Position numbers and translations under genes: made by a program | In this document: in pieces, positions 54,607-64,000 of the stretch | Layout of the letters: the number at the start of each line of letters is the position of its first letter | Numbering within the stretch: the stretch's first letter is position 1 | The notes under the pieces: model-generated | The model's database searches: none | What the model saw: only the letters and a program-made list of their open reading frames with translations | What the model was told of the DNA's origin: nothing | Source of the DNA: Cyathus striatus | Taxonomy: Eukaryota > Basidiomycota > Agaricomycetes > Agaricales > Nidulariaceae | Direction: 5' to 3' | Assembly: GCA_025738555.1 (NCBI GenBank) | Contig: JAOVFP010000005.1 | Coordinates: 6,076,001 to 6,140,000, forward strand | DNA: 64,000 bases

Positions 54607-55259
54607 GCATTTAAATAAGTACACATTTTTCATATTTTGGTATACCTTGCATAAGTATGTGGTTCCCATAGAAGATATCTTGCTTCAATCCAATTTTTAC
54701 GCTGATGGAACGCTGCCGACTTCTAGCAACTTTATCTACCTTCGAGTTTCACTAGATGCGCTGGCATGCGGCGCTGCTCCGTGAAAGCACTCACCTTCAC
54801 CAATACCGAATTGAGTGTGGCTCTAACTCAACTTTCACTGTTAGCTAGCGATTCCACATGTCATCTTTCATGGTCTCCGCCTGAGGCTTGAGCAAGAGAC
54901 ACCGAAAGGAGGCGCGATGTCTGCACGATCATTATCGTAAGAATGACGTTCAGACACGGTAACATGACCCTCCGTCCAGGTGTAGACCTATGCAGCGACA
55001 TTAGGAAATATCAGTTATGGCAGGGGAGGGTTTGCGTGGTCACAAGCAATATCAAGAATAGCGATCTGTGTTGCAGAGAATGACCAAGTACAAAGACTTG
55101 ATAGAAATACACTTCAAGAATGATATGTAGCAATACATTGAGTTCCAAGCGTTCAAGGGTATAATATAAGTTGGGGGTATCTTTCACAGCCTTCTCTGGT
55201 CCATTAGCGAATCAACCAATGCGCCAGGACTATCAGCAGCTCACCATAACACCAATTCA
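54607..55259. other. Spacer after CHAT copy 3
   Basis: Collinear with 57-704 and 10167-10780. It has no gene and separates the convergent CHAT-3 and RING copy G. Confidence 0.6.
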
Positions 55260-56430
55260 CATTATGAGACCTTTCTCTTTGACGGCTTGACCATTTTGTT
55301 CTCCACGTCTTGTAGCGACCTCCTCGAAGTAGTATTTTCCTATGTGCAACATGAGCCCAGTAGCATGAGAGAAGGCAACAAACGAACCGACAACGGAGGC
55401 CCCATCCGCAACGACTCGTCCGGGTCCTGATGAGAAGGCTTTGAGTGAACCGACTTCTTGACAAGCACTTTGTTCTTAAGGCGAAGGAGCCGTATCTATG
55501 AAGTGTTAGCATTGTCCCCTAGCGCACGAAAGCCACAGGATTACAGACTTGCTTGTCGTGCTCGGCGTTTTTTTTCATCAACTGCTTGAGCTCGAGCTCC
55601 AGCCCTTCGTACTTCTGCTTGAGCTGCCGATTCGTATCACCCTCCCTCATCCGCCGTCCTACCACTTCATCGCGTCCCTTCTCCTTTCGCTTCCGGCTTT
55701 TTCGTTCTTTCGCCACTAATTGCTTTTTCTTGTCGACTTCTCATCGAAGATGCACAATCTCATCGACTTTCACGGCTTGATCCTCTTTTATTCGAACGTC
55801 TTCCTCTTGTAGTGTAGAGTTTTCTTTCTTCAATTCGTCGCGGTCATTCAAGACGGGGGCGAGGCATTCTTCCAGGCTTTCTGCAGACTCAAATAATCTT
55901 TCCTGCCCATCAACATGTTTAGAGCGAAAGCGTAAAGAGGGACTATGAACGTACTCACCACCACTCCAGTGTCAATACTGCTCCCCCTCGACCTTTGCAC
56001 GGCACCACGAATCTCGTTGACAGCTTCAAACTAACACTAGGTGTGCCTTTGTCAATCTTCCCCAACTTTTTCGACAGTTTCTGCCCTCTTCTCAGGTGCG
56101 TTCACTTCTTCATCTGAGAAGAAATCCACGAAGAGTTGAATCGGTGTTCCCTTCAGTCGTCGACATGAGTGGCAAGTATCGCAAAGCGTCGCGTCTCGTT
56201 CCATGCAGTTTCTACACATTCCATGTCCTTTATATATCTTCATGTAAGTAAACTGTGCATGTGATAGTTCCAGATTGTATTGCGTACGTACCGCAGAAAA
56301 AGAAGAGGAATGGGATTGTTGTCGTTTCGCGTGAGGAAGAGGTGATACTAGGAGAGAAGAAACTCAGGCATGCTTGACATTCGACTTTGACTATACGGAT
56401 TCCGCGTTCAGGATGATTAGCATGAGTCAT
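55260..56430 (-). pseudogene. RING/coiled-coil gene, best-preserved copy (copy G)
   Basis: The start is ATG at 56430-56428 (MTHANHPERG). Exon 1 ends at 56292, and a 64-nt intron (56228-56291) joins it so that the codons read CGHGMCRNC. The complete C3HC4 RING ligand set is then visible: CQAC, C-x-H-x2-C-x2-C, and CDTC. RING proteins usually transfer ubiquitin. After PIQLFVDFFSDEEVN the frame shifts because two bases are missing relative to copy C. It would continue as LSKKLGKIDKGTP in another frame, then the coiled coil (LKQKYEGLELELKQL) and the C-terminal tail. It is broken, but by only one or a few changes. Confidence 0.75.
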
Positions 56431-56498
56431 ACGCAGCTCAAGCTTGAAGCTTTGAAGCTTCAACGACAGTCCAACGGCCGACTTGGCGGCAACGAATA

Positions 56499-56584
56499 GT
56501 GCTGCCGTAGTAAAGTGGCAGTGAAGCAAAATGTTACTACGTCACTGTGAATCACTGCCACTTTACTGCACTCTGCGGCAGCAC
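56499..56584. mobile_element. 86-bp hairpin MITE upstream of RING copy G
   Basis: The left arm GTGCTGCCG...AGTAAAGTGGCAGTGA is the complement of the right arm TCACTGCCACTTTACTGCA...CGGCAGCAC, flanked by TA (56497-56498 and 56585-56586). This is the best of three copies. Confidence 0.85.
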
Positions 56585-56907
56585 TATGTACTATCATTTG
56601 ATGGGTATTGCAAGATTGTCAGGATCTGTCACACTTCACATTATGTCGCAGTCCCTGTGAAGTCCCCCGTGTTGGATTTTAAAGCACTTGTTCACTTCCG
56701 CTAGCCAGCGCTCTAGAGCGCTTCATCCGTCCCTTGACAGGATCCTACTATTTCCTAAAGCAGTAGTTTAAGGAGAGCGCCTTGTGAGCGCCCGTCACAT
56801 CACAGACTCCACGGCATTGTAGGTCCAATTTCACATGGGCCGAGTGAATTTAAAACCATGACTTGTATCCTAATTATGTGTTCTACATAGAATTACTTAC
56901 TCCTATT
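56585..56907. other. Spacer containing the empty site of the 1212-bp element
   Basis: 56681-56800 matches the sequence split by the element at 49603-50814. The TA at 56769-56770 is the unfilled target. The rest has no paralogue and no gene. Confidence 0.6.
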
Positions 56908-59900
56908 AAAAGAGGCTAGAACTGAAGTACATCACGAAACGTTAAACCATCTAGAGTCCAGATCAAGTCTAATCGATAAACCACAACGAAAGCTCCCTGC
57001 TGATGAAGACACGAAGATGTCGACGCGAGAGAGATGATATTGACAGTGCGAGCCACTCGCTGTATGAAGGCCAAGAATCTGGTGGGGAATAAAGAGCATG
57101 GTGGAGATCACGAACTGGTAGCGAACAAACGGCGTTGTAGACACCGCTGACCACTGTGGAATGGTGGGGTATGTTGTCCATAAGAAACCACTCAGCCATC
57201 ACCCATCATTTCAGAGCTCCACATACCACTGAAAATATACCGAGAAAGGCAGAGTATGTCAGACATTCTTGTACAGCTTGCAGGAACTCGTAGCAGGTGT
57301 GGCATGAGATCCACGCGTTCATCTCCATGAGGTATTATCTAGTCGTTCCTGCTCGTACGTCTCGTTCATCGTCTGGTAATACACAGCTTCAACACAGGCA
57401 ATTAGGAAAGAAAACGACCATGGATCCAAATGCGGCCTGTGAGAGGAAGGATGATGTGTTTGGAGAAACTGGCGATGAGGCGTGAATGGTAGGAGAAAGT
57501 GTCCTTGAGTCGTTACGCCCCTCGCTTCCTCCAGTCGAGACAAACTATACCAACCAGCACTTAATCACACCCCACTCCCCAAAAGACGCCTCCACGTCCA
57601 AGACAAGGAAGAGAGGACATCCAATCGTGCCCTCGGTCGAAAGCACGCCGCTTCTCCTGCCACAGCCCCCGTCCTCCAAGTTCAGTGAACGTACGCAATG
57701 TCGCCTTCGGCTGGTGGCAATGTAAGTCACCCACGGGAGATCACTCCACACCCCGAATGGATATCCTCTTCTTAAGGTGGATTGAAAAGATTGGAAGGGG
57801 TGGAAGGTAGGTGAAACCATCCACGAGTAGCGATACTACTTCATTCCTTTTGCTTCGAGCCTGCCACTACAAAGCTGGAACACACGAATCTTGAAACGGA
57901 GGCTGTGCGGAAGTCGGTCGAGGATCAAATAAAATGTGCAGCTGCGAAGGTGGGTGGGTACCATAAATACAGGAAGCGAACCGTCTACAAAGAACGTACG
58001 TGTAAGTCGCTTCGGGTACGCATAGGGCTCTTGTTCCATGTTCCAACGCCAGAAGGACGACTATAACCCTTCCACCAGCAACATTATACGAAAATCTCCT
58101 CCTGCAACACACAGTCAACAAGAGAATAGAGCATACGTGTTATCAGCAACTGCTGCCCGCCCTAGCCTCTCTGCAATCCGTCTGGTCCGTCTGGCCCATG
58201 CTACGTCATGCAGTGCGCAATGTTCACGGGATACTTGTTGCTATTTGAGATACGTAGTTCCACTTCAACTACATTGCTGTGGAACTACAGGGATGAGATG
58301 CATGAAAGGTACGAATAGCGGGGAGTGTTGGAAGACCGGGACTGTAGTAGGGTATGGGGATGCTAACAACCGCGAGAGCACCATGGAATGGCCTTTCATC
58401 GCTGTATCCTCTGACACGTAGGCGACTTTGGGGGGTAGAGTTGGGCTCTGACTCGAATCCCGAAACGGAGGCTGCTTAGTCGACGGTCGAGGATCGATAG
58501 TATGTCCAACTGTGAAGTTAGATTCCGTGAGTACATGGAAGGGAATTGTGTACAACGATATAGAACGTACTTTGTGTTAGTCGTGTCATAACACACATGC
58601 TCTTGTCCACGTTCCAGCAACATTTCACCCTCGGGTTGTCAATGGCTTTCAAAAGCTTCTGAGGGAGGTCGTAGTGTTGGGAGCGTTGAGCCAGAAGGAC
58701 GACGGTAACGCTCGTTACTGCAAACTTTCCCTAGGCGTCAGGCCTCGTCTAACGTCACCAAACACTACACGAAACCCACGACCCCGAAACACAAGGCAGG
58801 GAACAGAGCACAGGCGTATGCAACGACTTCCATCACACTGCTACCAGCCTCCTTGGCAGTCCATCCGCCTGGTCTAGCCCACTTATCCCTTCGTCCAAGT
58901 ATCTTCTAGCATTGGTAACTTGAAAGAGCCAAGTTGTGGTACTTGAAGCTTGAGTCGAAACACGAGCATTGCAAATTCCGTGGGTTGTGGCTACTCGGTG
59001 GGATTAATCAACAATTGAGATGTTGGGTGGTGGGCAGAGATGAAGATAAACTGTCTGTGTACATCGACTAGTCGGTGGGGTGCGGAGTGAAATCACTCGG
59101 TTTGGGTGGTGTACCTTTTAGGTTGAGTAGTAAGTATAAGTACAGAATGTAAACATTGAATTAGAAGAAACGTACAGATTCACTAGTGCATAGTACATAC
59201 CACGTGGCCCTATCATCTCGACGTCAACTCCCACTGGCGACTCGCATCTCTACAGCGCCTAAAAAGCCAGAACAGCTCTTCATTATCCCGTCACTGACAT
59301 CGTCTCTGCCTCCTCCAAGCATGTGGGTGTTCTGCGCATCGATAAATTGCCATTGCATATGCCGTTGGGTCGGAGCAGGAGGTTTAAACAAATTATGCAA
59401 ATATGCTCTCATTATGTAGGCCATTTACCATCAAAGATGGAACAGTGAGTGCGATCATCTCTTTGGTGGAAATGAGACAAACGCCAGACCTGATATTCTT
59501 TAGGTCACCGTCAACAGATCACAAGCCTCCTTTCCCAGCCTTATTCCGTGCCTTGACGATACATTGTAGTCCGTAGGCACAGAAAAAGGAACCTGGACAA
59601 TGTATCGGTCATCCGCATGTACAATGACGAGTCAATACCACTTACCTCGTATCGCCTCCCAAGGATAACAATCACCCCCCTGTTCGATAACGACTCCCTC
59701 CGCGGCGACCTCTCATGCTCATCCACGCTCTGAACATCATCCAACTTCCTCCCTCCAGCCCCACCGCGTCCTACCGCGTCCCATCTCCAGCTCCAAGCTG
59801 CTCTCGTTTATCGGCATCATATCCACACCAGGGTGTTCCAATACAACCGTGGCCTCCCCAGCCTGGTGCTCGTGCAACTTGCATACGCCACAGATGACTT

Positions 59901-60294
59901 TGTTTGGTGGGTTTATGCCTAATGCGCACTCGATCTAGCATCGTGGATCAGTGGGTTTGTTCACGTTCCGCCAGCCGCCACTGGGCTTGGTTGCTGTGGA
60001 GGTGTCGACTTCCTCGTCGAGCGTGCTGCGGGAGTAGTCTTCTACGCCATCTTTGATGGCTGTTGCTAGCAGGATGAAGGCGAGCAGGAGGACAGGCCGA
60101 CGGCGATGGAGCCTACAGCTGCGCCAGAGACAGGGAATGATGGGGGTGTTAGTGGGTGGTAATTGGGGAACAGCGGGATATATGTTGTACTATGGCGAGT
60201 TGATGACGAGAGAGCAGGAATAGGTTTGTTGCTCTGTTTATTGTATTAGTGCAGTTAGAAGGTATAATAGTATGAAACACACCATCTGAAGTGC
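56908..60294. repeat. Tail A, right copy of the segmental duplication
   Basis: Near-identical to 1324-4766 in the same orientation. The small internal tandem repeat is present (57862-58700). Open frames such as 57297-57485 and 57486-57725 on the plus strand, and 57545-57820 on the minus strand, show no recognisable domain. Confidence 0.8.
59242..60180 (-). pseudogene. Unrecognised decayed multi-exon gene in tail A (right)
   Basis: Paralogue of 3676-4610. Here the stretch after NKPTDPRC is interrupted by TAG (Trp in the left copy), while RTRWGWREEVG keeps the Trp that is TAG in the left copy. The DDVQSVDEHERS and QFIDAQNTHMLGG blocks are present. Neither copy can make a full protein. Confidence 0.35.
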
Positions 60295-60299
60295 TCATA

Positions 60300-60765
60300 T
60301 GTTGGATATACAAACGCCTCTCGGTCCGACTCGCGCTCCCGTTTTCCGTTAGACCGCGCCCGTTCGTATTCACTCAGCAGCCACCGAGGTCATACGCTCA
60401 TTGCGCGGTAAAGGATAATATATTGTATATATTGTATCCCTCTCTGTTTCACTATGCCGCCGTTGTTTTGTACTAACACTTACTTGTGCTATACTGCTAC
60501 TGCACTGTACAGCGCGCTCTTGGCTACAAGCTTTCCCTTATATGTAGTTTGTTCCATTATCCTGGAGCAAAGGACTCGTTGTGTATATATACCATGTACT
60601 TTAGCTAGTACACCTCAGCCGTTGTTCACGACGCTGAGGTGAGTTCTTATTACTTGTACATACTGTACTCTTACTCATAACTACCTAGTGTTTTACTTTA
60701 GGTATCTATCTAATATATAGAGCCGTTGTTCACGATGCTGAGTGTTTTACTCTAGGTTTTCTACA
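60300..60765. mobile_element. Solo LTR (466 bp) in tail A, right copy
   Basis: Starts TGTTGGATATAC and ends GGTTTTCTACA, flanked by the 5-base repeat TCATA (60295-60299 and 60766-60770). The left copy of tail A has the uninterrupted site GTGCTCATACAAGTTC near 4729. Inside, the motif GCCGTTGTTCACGA-(C/T)-GCTGAG occurs twice (about 60618 and 60722). No internal region remains. Confidence 0.88.
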
Positions 60766-60906
60766 TCATACACATCAGCAAATACAGATTTTTGTCCATA
60801 GCATGTCATAGTGTGTCCTCTTAATCACATAGCAGCTATAACAATTGAGGTTAACTGACAGTGATCTATAGTTCTCGCTAGCATCATGGATTTGATTGCT
60901 AGCACT

Positions 60907-60958
60907 GTATAGGTTCCATAGCACAACAGGGTGTTAGTTAGTTCTGTGTAGTTACTAC
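60907..60958. repeat. Direct repeat left of the TIR element
   Basis: TATAGGTTCCATAG...GTTAGTTAGTTCTGTGTAGTTACT occurs here and again at about 61768-61823 on the other side of the element at 60961-61748, with a few differences in the middle. This is far longer than a normal target duplication. Confidence 0.6.
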
Positions 60959-60960
60959 TA

Positions 60961-61748
60961 CTGTACCATTACGACCGAATGTTCATGATTTTTTAGCGTG
61001 ACACTGAAGTTTAGTTCATTGTTCAGTTCATACCTAGATTTGGTGCGTGACATTAGCCAAATTTGTTCAAACATATAAGGGCACGCTGAAGTACTGGGAC
61101 AATGGGGCAATGCATTATAAGTAGCCCAAGAAGAAGAACAATGATGTATTGTCTCATAATAACTTATCTTGATGGTGGTCTAAGCAATGGAATTAACATT
61201 TAGATACCATAGCATTCAATAAAGTAGCTCCGAAGAATTCACATTTGCAATATCTAAGGTGAGATACATTACTAATGCATATTTCACAACATTACTTATT
61301 TTCTAAGTTAGTTATACACAGATTCATCATGGAATCTCTGGGTACGCAATTGAAGAATAACACACTGGTGCCAAATGATCTATTTGCATCAGATTCTGGA
61401 TTTCAGCAAGCAACGCCAAAATGAGAACAGATGCAGAGAGCGCTACTATCGAGGTGGCAGAAGACACACCAACAGATGCAACTCCGACTTTGAGGCATGG
61501 TGAGAGAAAAAAATATAAAGATACAATGTATTCGTCTAAATCATGGGAAGAGCATTAGAGTACTTATTTCACATAATTTACATGTACTATCACCTTGAAC
61601 TGTTCGGGAAATTTTTGAAAAAATAGGCCTATTTTATTTCAGCTGAACCTTTGTTCAAACTAGCTTGTGATGCGTCACAAATCAAAAAATTGTTCAGTTC
61701 ACGCAGGTACCGTTATGCGTCACTGAACAATCGGTCGTAATAGTACAG
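60961..61748. mobile_element. 788-bp TA-flanked TIR element, longer relative of 4767-5298
   Basis: Ends CTGTACCATTACGACCGAAT and its near-complement, TA on both sides (60959-60960 and 61749-61750). Compared with the left element it holds about 270 extra bases (about 61105-61420). The outer parts are otherwise alignable. No transposase. Confidence 0.78.
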
Positions 61749-61823
61749 TAACCTAATAATGAGTCTCTATAGGTTCCATAGTGGATCAGGGCATTAGTTA
61801 GTTCTGTGTAGTTACTGCTGACC

Positions 61824-62763
61824 TAACAGTGAATCTCTATAGTGTAAGGTGTTTATTAGCTAGTGCTGTAGGGTCCTCTCACTTTCATATTTAGTATTTT
61901 GTAGTTATACATAGCACAGTAAGTACACTTGTATGGAAGACAACTTCAAGACAAATGTAGTGGATTGTATGTGCTCATTTTCAATTGATCTAATCTACTA
62001 ATCTAATCAGTAGTACATGAAGCCAAACTTTCACCAAACCTATTGGTCCAAAAGTTCATGCTACTTACCTACATCTCTAACCCTTTTTGTAGCACAGTAT
62101 TACACTTGTGGGATGCATTAGTAGCTACATTATTCTTAGTAGGTGGTAGTACTACCATTTGGGTAATGTAGTGGAGTGCTTTTTGCAATGATAAATTGTT
62201 GAATTGTAAATTCTGTTGTCTGCCGTCATAATGAGTTAATCATCAACATATTTTATGCATGTGATTAGAAACAATCAGTATTAAGCCTTAGAACAACTTG
62301 CACAGGATGTAATTACTTATCAGCAGAGCAAGGATGTGATCACCTGTATCATACATTTTAAGTCTGAAAGTATTTATTGGGTGATTTTGATACGTGGGTT
62401 AAATAATACAACGTACTTTATTTATTTTTCTTTATATCTCATTTTGAGATATTGGACTGAGGGCGTCGAGTTGGACACCAAGGGGAGGGGCTGAGGTCCC
62501 GAGTTGCCTCTCATAAATCACTAAGGGATATAACTAAATATTAAAACCTATACTCTGCCTCAGTACTGAATTCAAACCCTTTAAACAAATACGATACCTA
62601 TTTATCTTCATAAACACGATGTCGTATTGCCAATCCCAAAGTAACATAAAAGAACTTCATAACTAAAGAATAAGTACTCAGTACAAATGACAATAAATGG
62701 AGACAGAATAATGACTAGACAACTACCAGAACCTCAGACCCAATATCCAGCTATCATAGCCTA
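61824..62763. other. AT-rich stretch without a gene
   Basis: No open frame of note, no paralogue in the window, and no recognisable element ends. Local composition is clearly more AT-rich than the array. Confidence 0.5.
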
Positions 62764-63483
62764 TGTGATAACGGTATGTTGGTGAAATAACAGAGTGCAA
62801 AGTGGGAAGGGTGAAAGTGTAGCGATGAAGAGATGATGCATTATTGAGGAAATGGCGAGCCAAGCAGGAAGCACATCACACATCATTGCCACAACTTCCG
62901 AATTAGGAAGGCGCTGATGAAAGCGCCCATGTGCACACGCACTGTTGCAATATGGTGTCAGATAGGGAAACATATGAATGCCTGATGATTGGCCATGCAT
63001 GCCTGGACTATATCTGGGCGTTGACACATATCCAACCTAGACCAGAGTTACTGTGTGGGTAGGAAAGCACAGTAGATAAGAAACTGTAAATAAGTGCATG
63101 AGTAAATGTATATAGAGGAGTGAGGAGGGAAAGAAACGGGAGGAACTGCATGGGCATTCTTCCCCCCCACAGACAGGGCAGTGTATCAGACAGAACAGTA
63201 CAGAACTAGAATACAAATTTGACATACTGATTTAAAACTGAACTCGTTTTGAATTAAAATCTGAACCATTGATCATTGAATCGTTGAAGTCCCGCTGCAT
63301 ACTAAAAATAGATATACCTTGTTCTAAATTTAGTTTACCTTTGAAAAGAATTGATATTCGCGCGCCCTCGAACTTATTAAATCTTTGAGCTTGGGAACTT
63401 AGAATATAAAATTGCATTGGAATTGGGAAACTATTCTAAGTGTGTATTAAAGTAATCTAAACCCACACACTAAGTACATCATC
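62764..63483 (+). repeat. Candidate 5' LTR of a retrotransposon entering at the right edge
   Basis: This lies just upstream of a Gag-like frame. It has a TATA-like ATGTATATAGAGG (about 63107) and ends near GTACATCATC, before TGGAGCCCACTGCG, the form of a primer-binding site. The left boundary is a guess at TGTGATAACGG (62764), because the matching 3' LTR lies outside the window. The GGTTCAATTCC at about 63509 fits an RNA polymerase III B-box, but no complete tRNA is present. Confidence 0.3.
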
Positions 63484-63615
63484 TGGAGCCCACTGCGAGG
63501 GGGTGAGGGTTCAATTCCAGACAAAGACATTCTGAAAAATAGAATAACTTTGAAAATAAAAGACAAATAAATATCGTAAAAATACAGAAAAATCGCCGTT
63601 AAATTCGGAGTCATT

Positions 63616-64000
63616 GTGGCTAGTAGTAAATCAACGAAACGAACGACCCGCACTTCGCAGAAAGCAGGATTTGAAGTTTTAGAGCTACCTACCAGAAAGA
63701 GAAATATTAGAAATCAAATCGAAGGCACCTCTACAGAACTTGTAACACAGTCAACAAGTAATATAGAAGGAGAACCTGAGATTCAGATACCTATAGCTGA
63801 GACAGAAATTGAGACAAGTACAGTGGATCAATATATCATCCCAGGTGCTTTTTCAATACCAAGTCCACCACCTGAATTATTAAGTGAGGACTCTGACGGA
63901 TCAGAAGTAATACAAGCTTTAGCAAATACCTTAAGTCAGATCACTCTGGCAGACTTATCAGATAGAGAAAGGGAAGAGGAAATAAATCCTTTACCAGTAT
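63616..64000 (+). CDS. Gag-like N-terminus of a retroelement, cut by the window edge
   Basis: The frame is open to the edge. It starts very basic (KSTKRTTRTSQK) and turns acidic and Ser/Thr/Glu-rich (EGEPEIQIPIAETEIETS, DLSDREREEEINPL), a layout common for the disordered N-termini of fungal Gag proteins. No folded domain is reached. The expected ATG is GTG (63616), and upstream the frame is open to before 63590 with no ATG. Either the start codon has mutated or initiation is upstream or non-canonical. Assignment to an LTR retrotransposon rests on context. Confidence 0.4.
   Translation, partial: MASSKSTKRTTRTSQKAGFEVLELPTRKRNIRNQIEGTSTELVTQSTSNIEGEPEIQIPIAETEIETSTVDQYIIPGAFSIPSPPPELLSEDSDGSEVIQALANTLSQITLADLSDREREEEINPLPV

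Noticed and set aside
63484..63520. A tRNA gene
   Set aside because: Only a B-box-like stretch is present; no A-box, no anticodon arm and no acceptor pairing could be found.
1..64000. CRISPR arrays, bacterial operons or prophage
   Set aside because: No regularly spaced short repeats; introns, LTR elements and fungal families show that the DNA is eukaryotic.

Overview
The window looks like accessory chromosome from a mushroom-forming basidiomycete (Agaricomycetes). Genes have many short introns (about 45-70 nt, GT...AG). The protein families are ones typical of that class: TPR-CHAT caspase-like proteins, an AA14 copper monooxygenase, trans-aconitate-type methyltransferases, RING/coiled-coil proteins and an uncharacterised Agaricomycete family. 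Fungal Copia and TA-inserting DNA transposons fill the gaps. I see no rRNA or tRNA gene, no CRISPR array and no operon.

The layout is a duplicated array. Each unit begins with a plus-strand TPR-CHAT gene (copy 0 ends at 56; copy 1 6526-10166; copy 2 33031-35873; copy 3 51113-54606), followed by a spacer of about 0.6 kb and a convergent minus-strand RING/coiled-coil gene. Two kinds of tail follow. Tail A (1324-4766 and 56908-60294) holds only decayed sequence. Tail B (11526 to about 21 kb, and 37161 to about 47.0 kb) holds a spacer, methyltransferases, an AA14 gene, a conserved gene of unknown function and another RING/coiled-coil copy. The order is therefore 0-A, 1-B, transposon nest, 2-B, 3-A, all in direct orientation.

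Most copies are broken, each in its own way. CHAT-1 has a 147-bp hairpin transposon, a 2-base deletion and a solo LTR in its promoter. CHAT-2 has lost its N-terminus. CHAT-3 is intact, at 1125 residues with both catalytic residues. AA14-1 has lost its 5' end, while AA14-2 has a TGA stop and a 607-bp transposon in an intron. Methyltransferases 2 and 3 share a frameshift, and methyltransferase 1 reads as a complete 272-residue enzyme. No RING/coiled-coil copy is intact.

The mobile elements can be dated against each other because paralogous empty sites sit in the same window. From 23668 to 30843 a Copia element with indistinguishable LTRs lies inside one TA-inserted element, which lies inside another. 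Other elements are two solo LTRs with 5-bp target duplications (5856-6352 and 60300-60765), a 1212-bp element with perfect 123-bp inverted repeats (49603-50814), several smaller inverted-repeat elements, a decayed DDE_3 transposase (48371-49217), and what looks like the start of another LTR retrotransposon at the right edge. No biochemical pathway links the genes. The most plausible biological theme is a turning-over cluster of TPR-CHAT genes, a family linked in bacteria to protease-based defence and cell death; that role is inference here.
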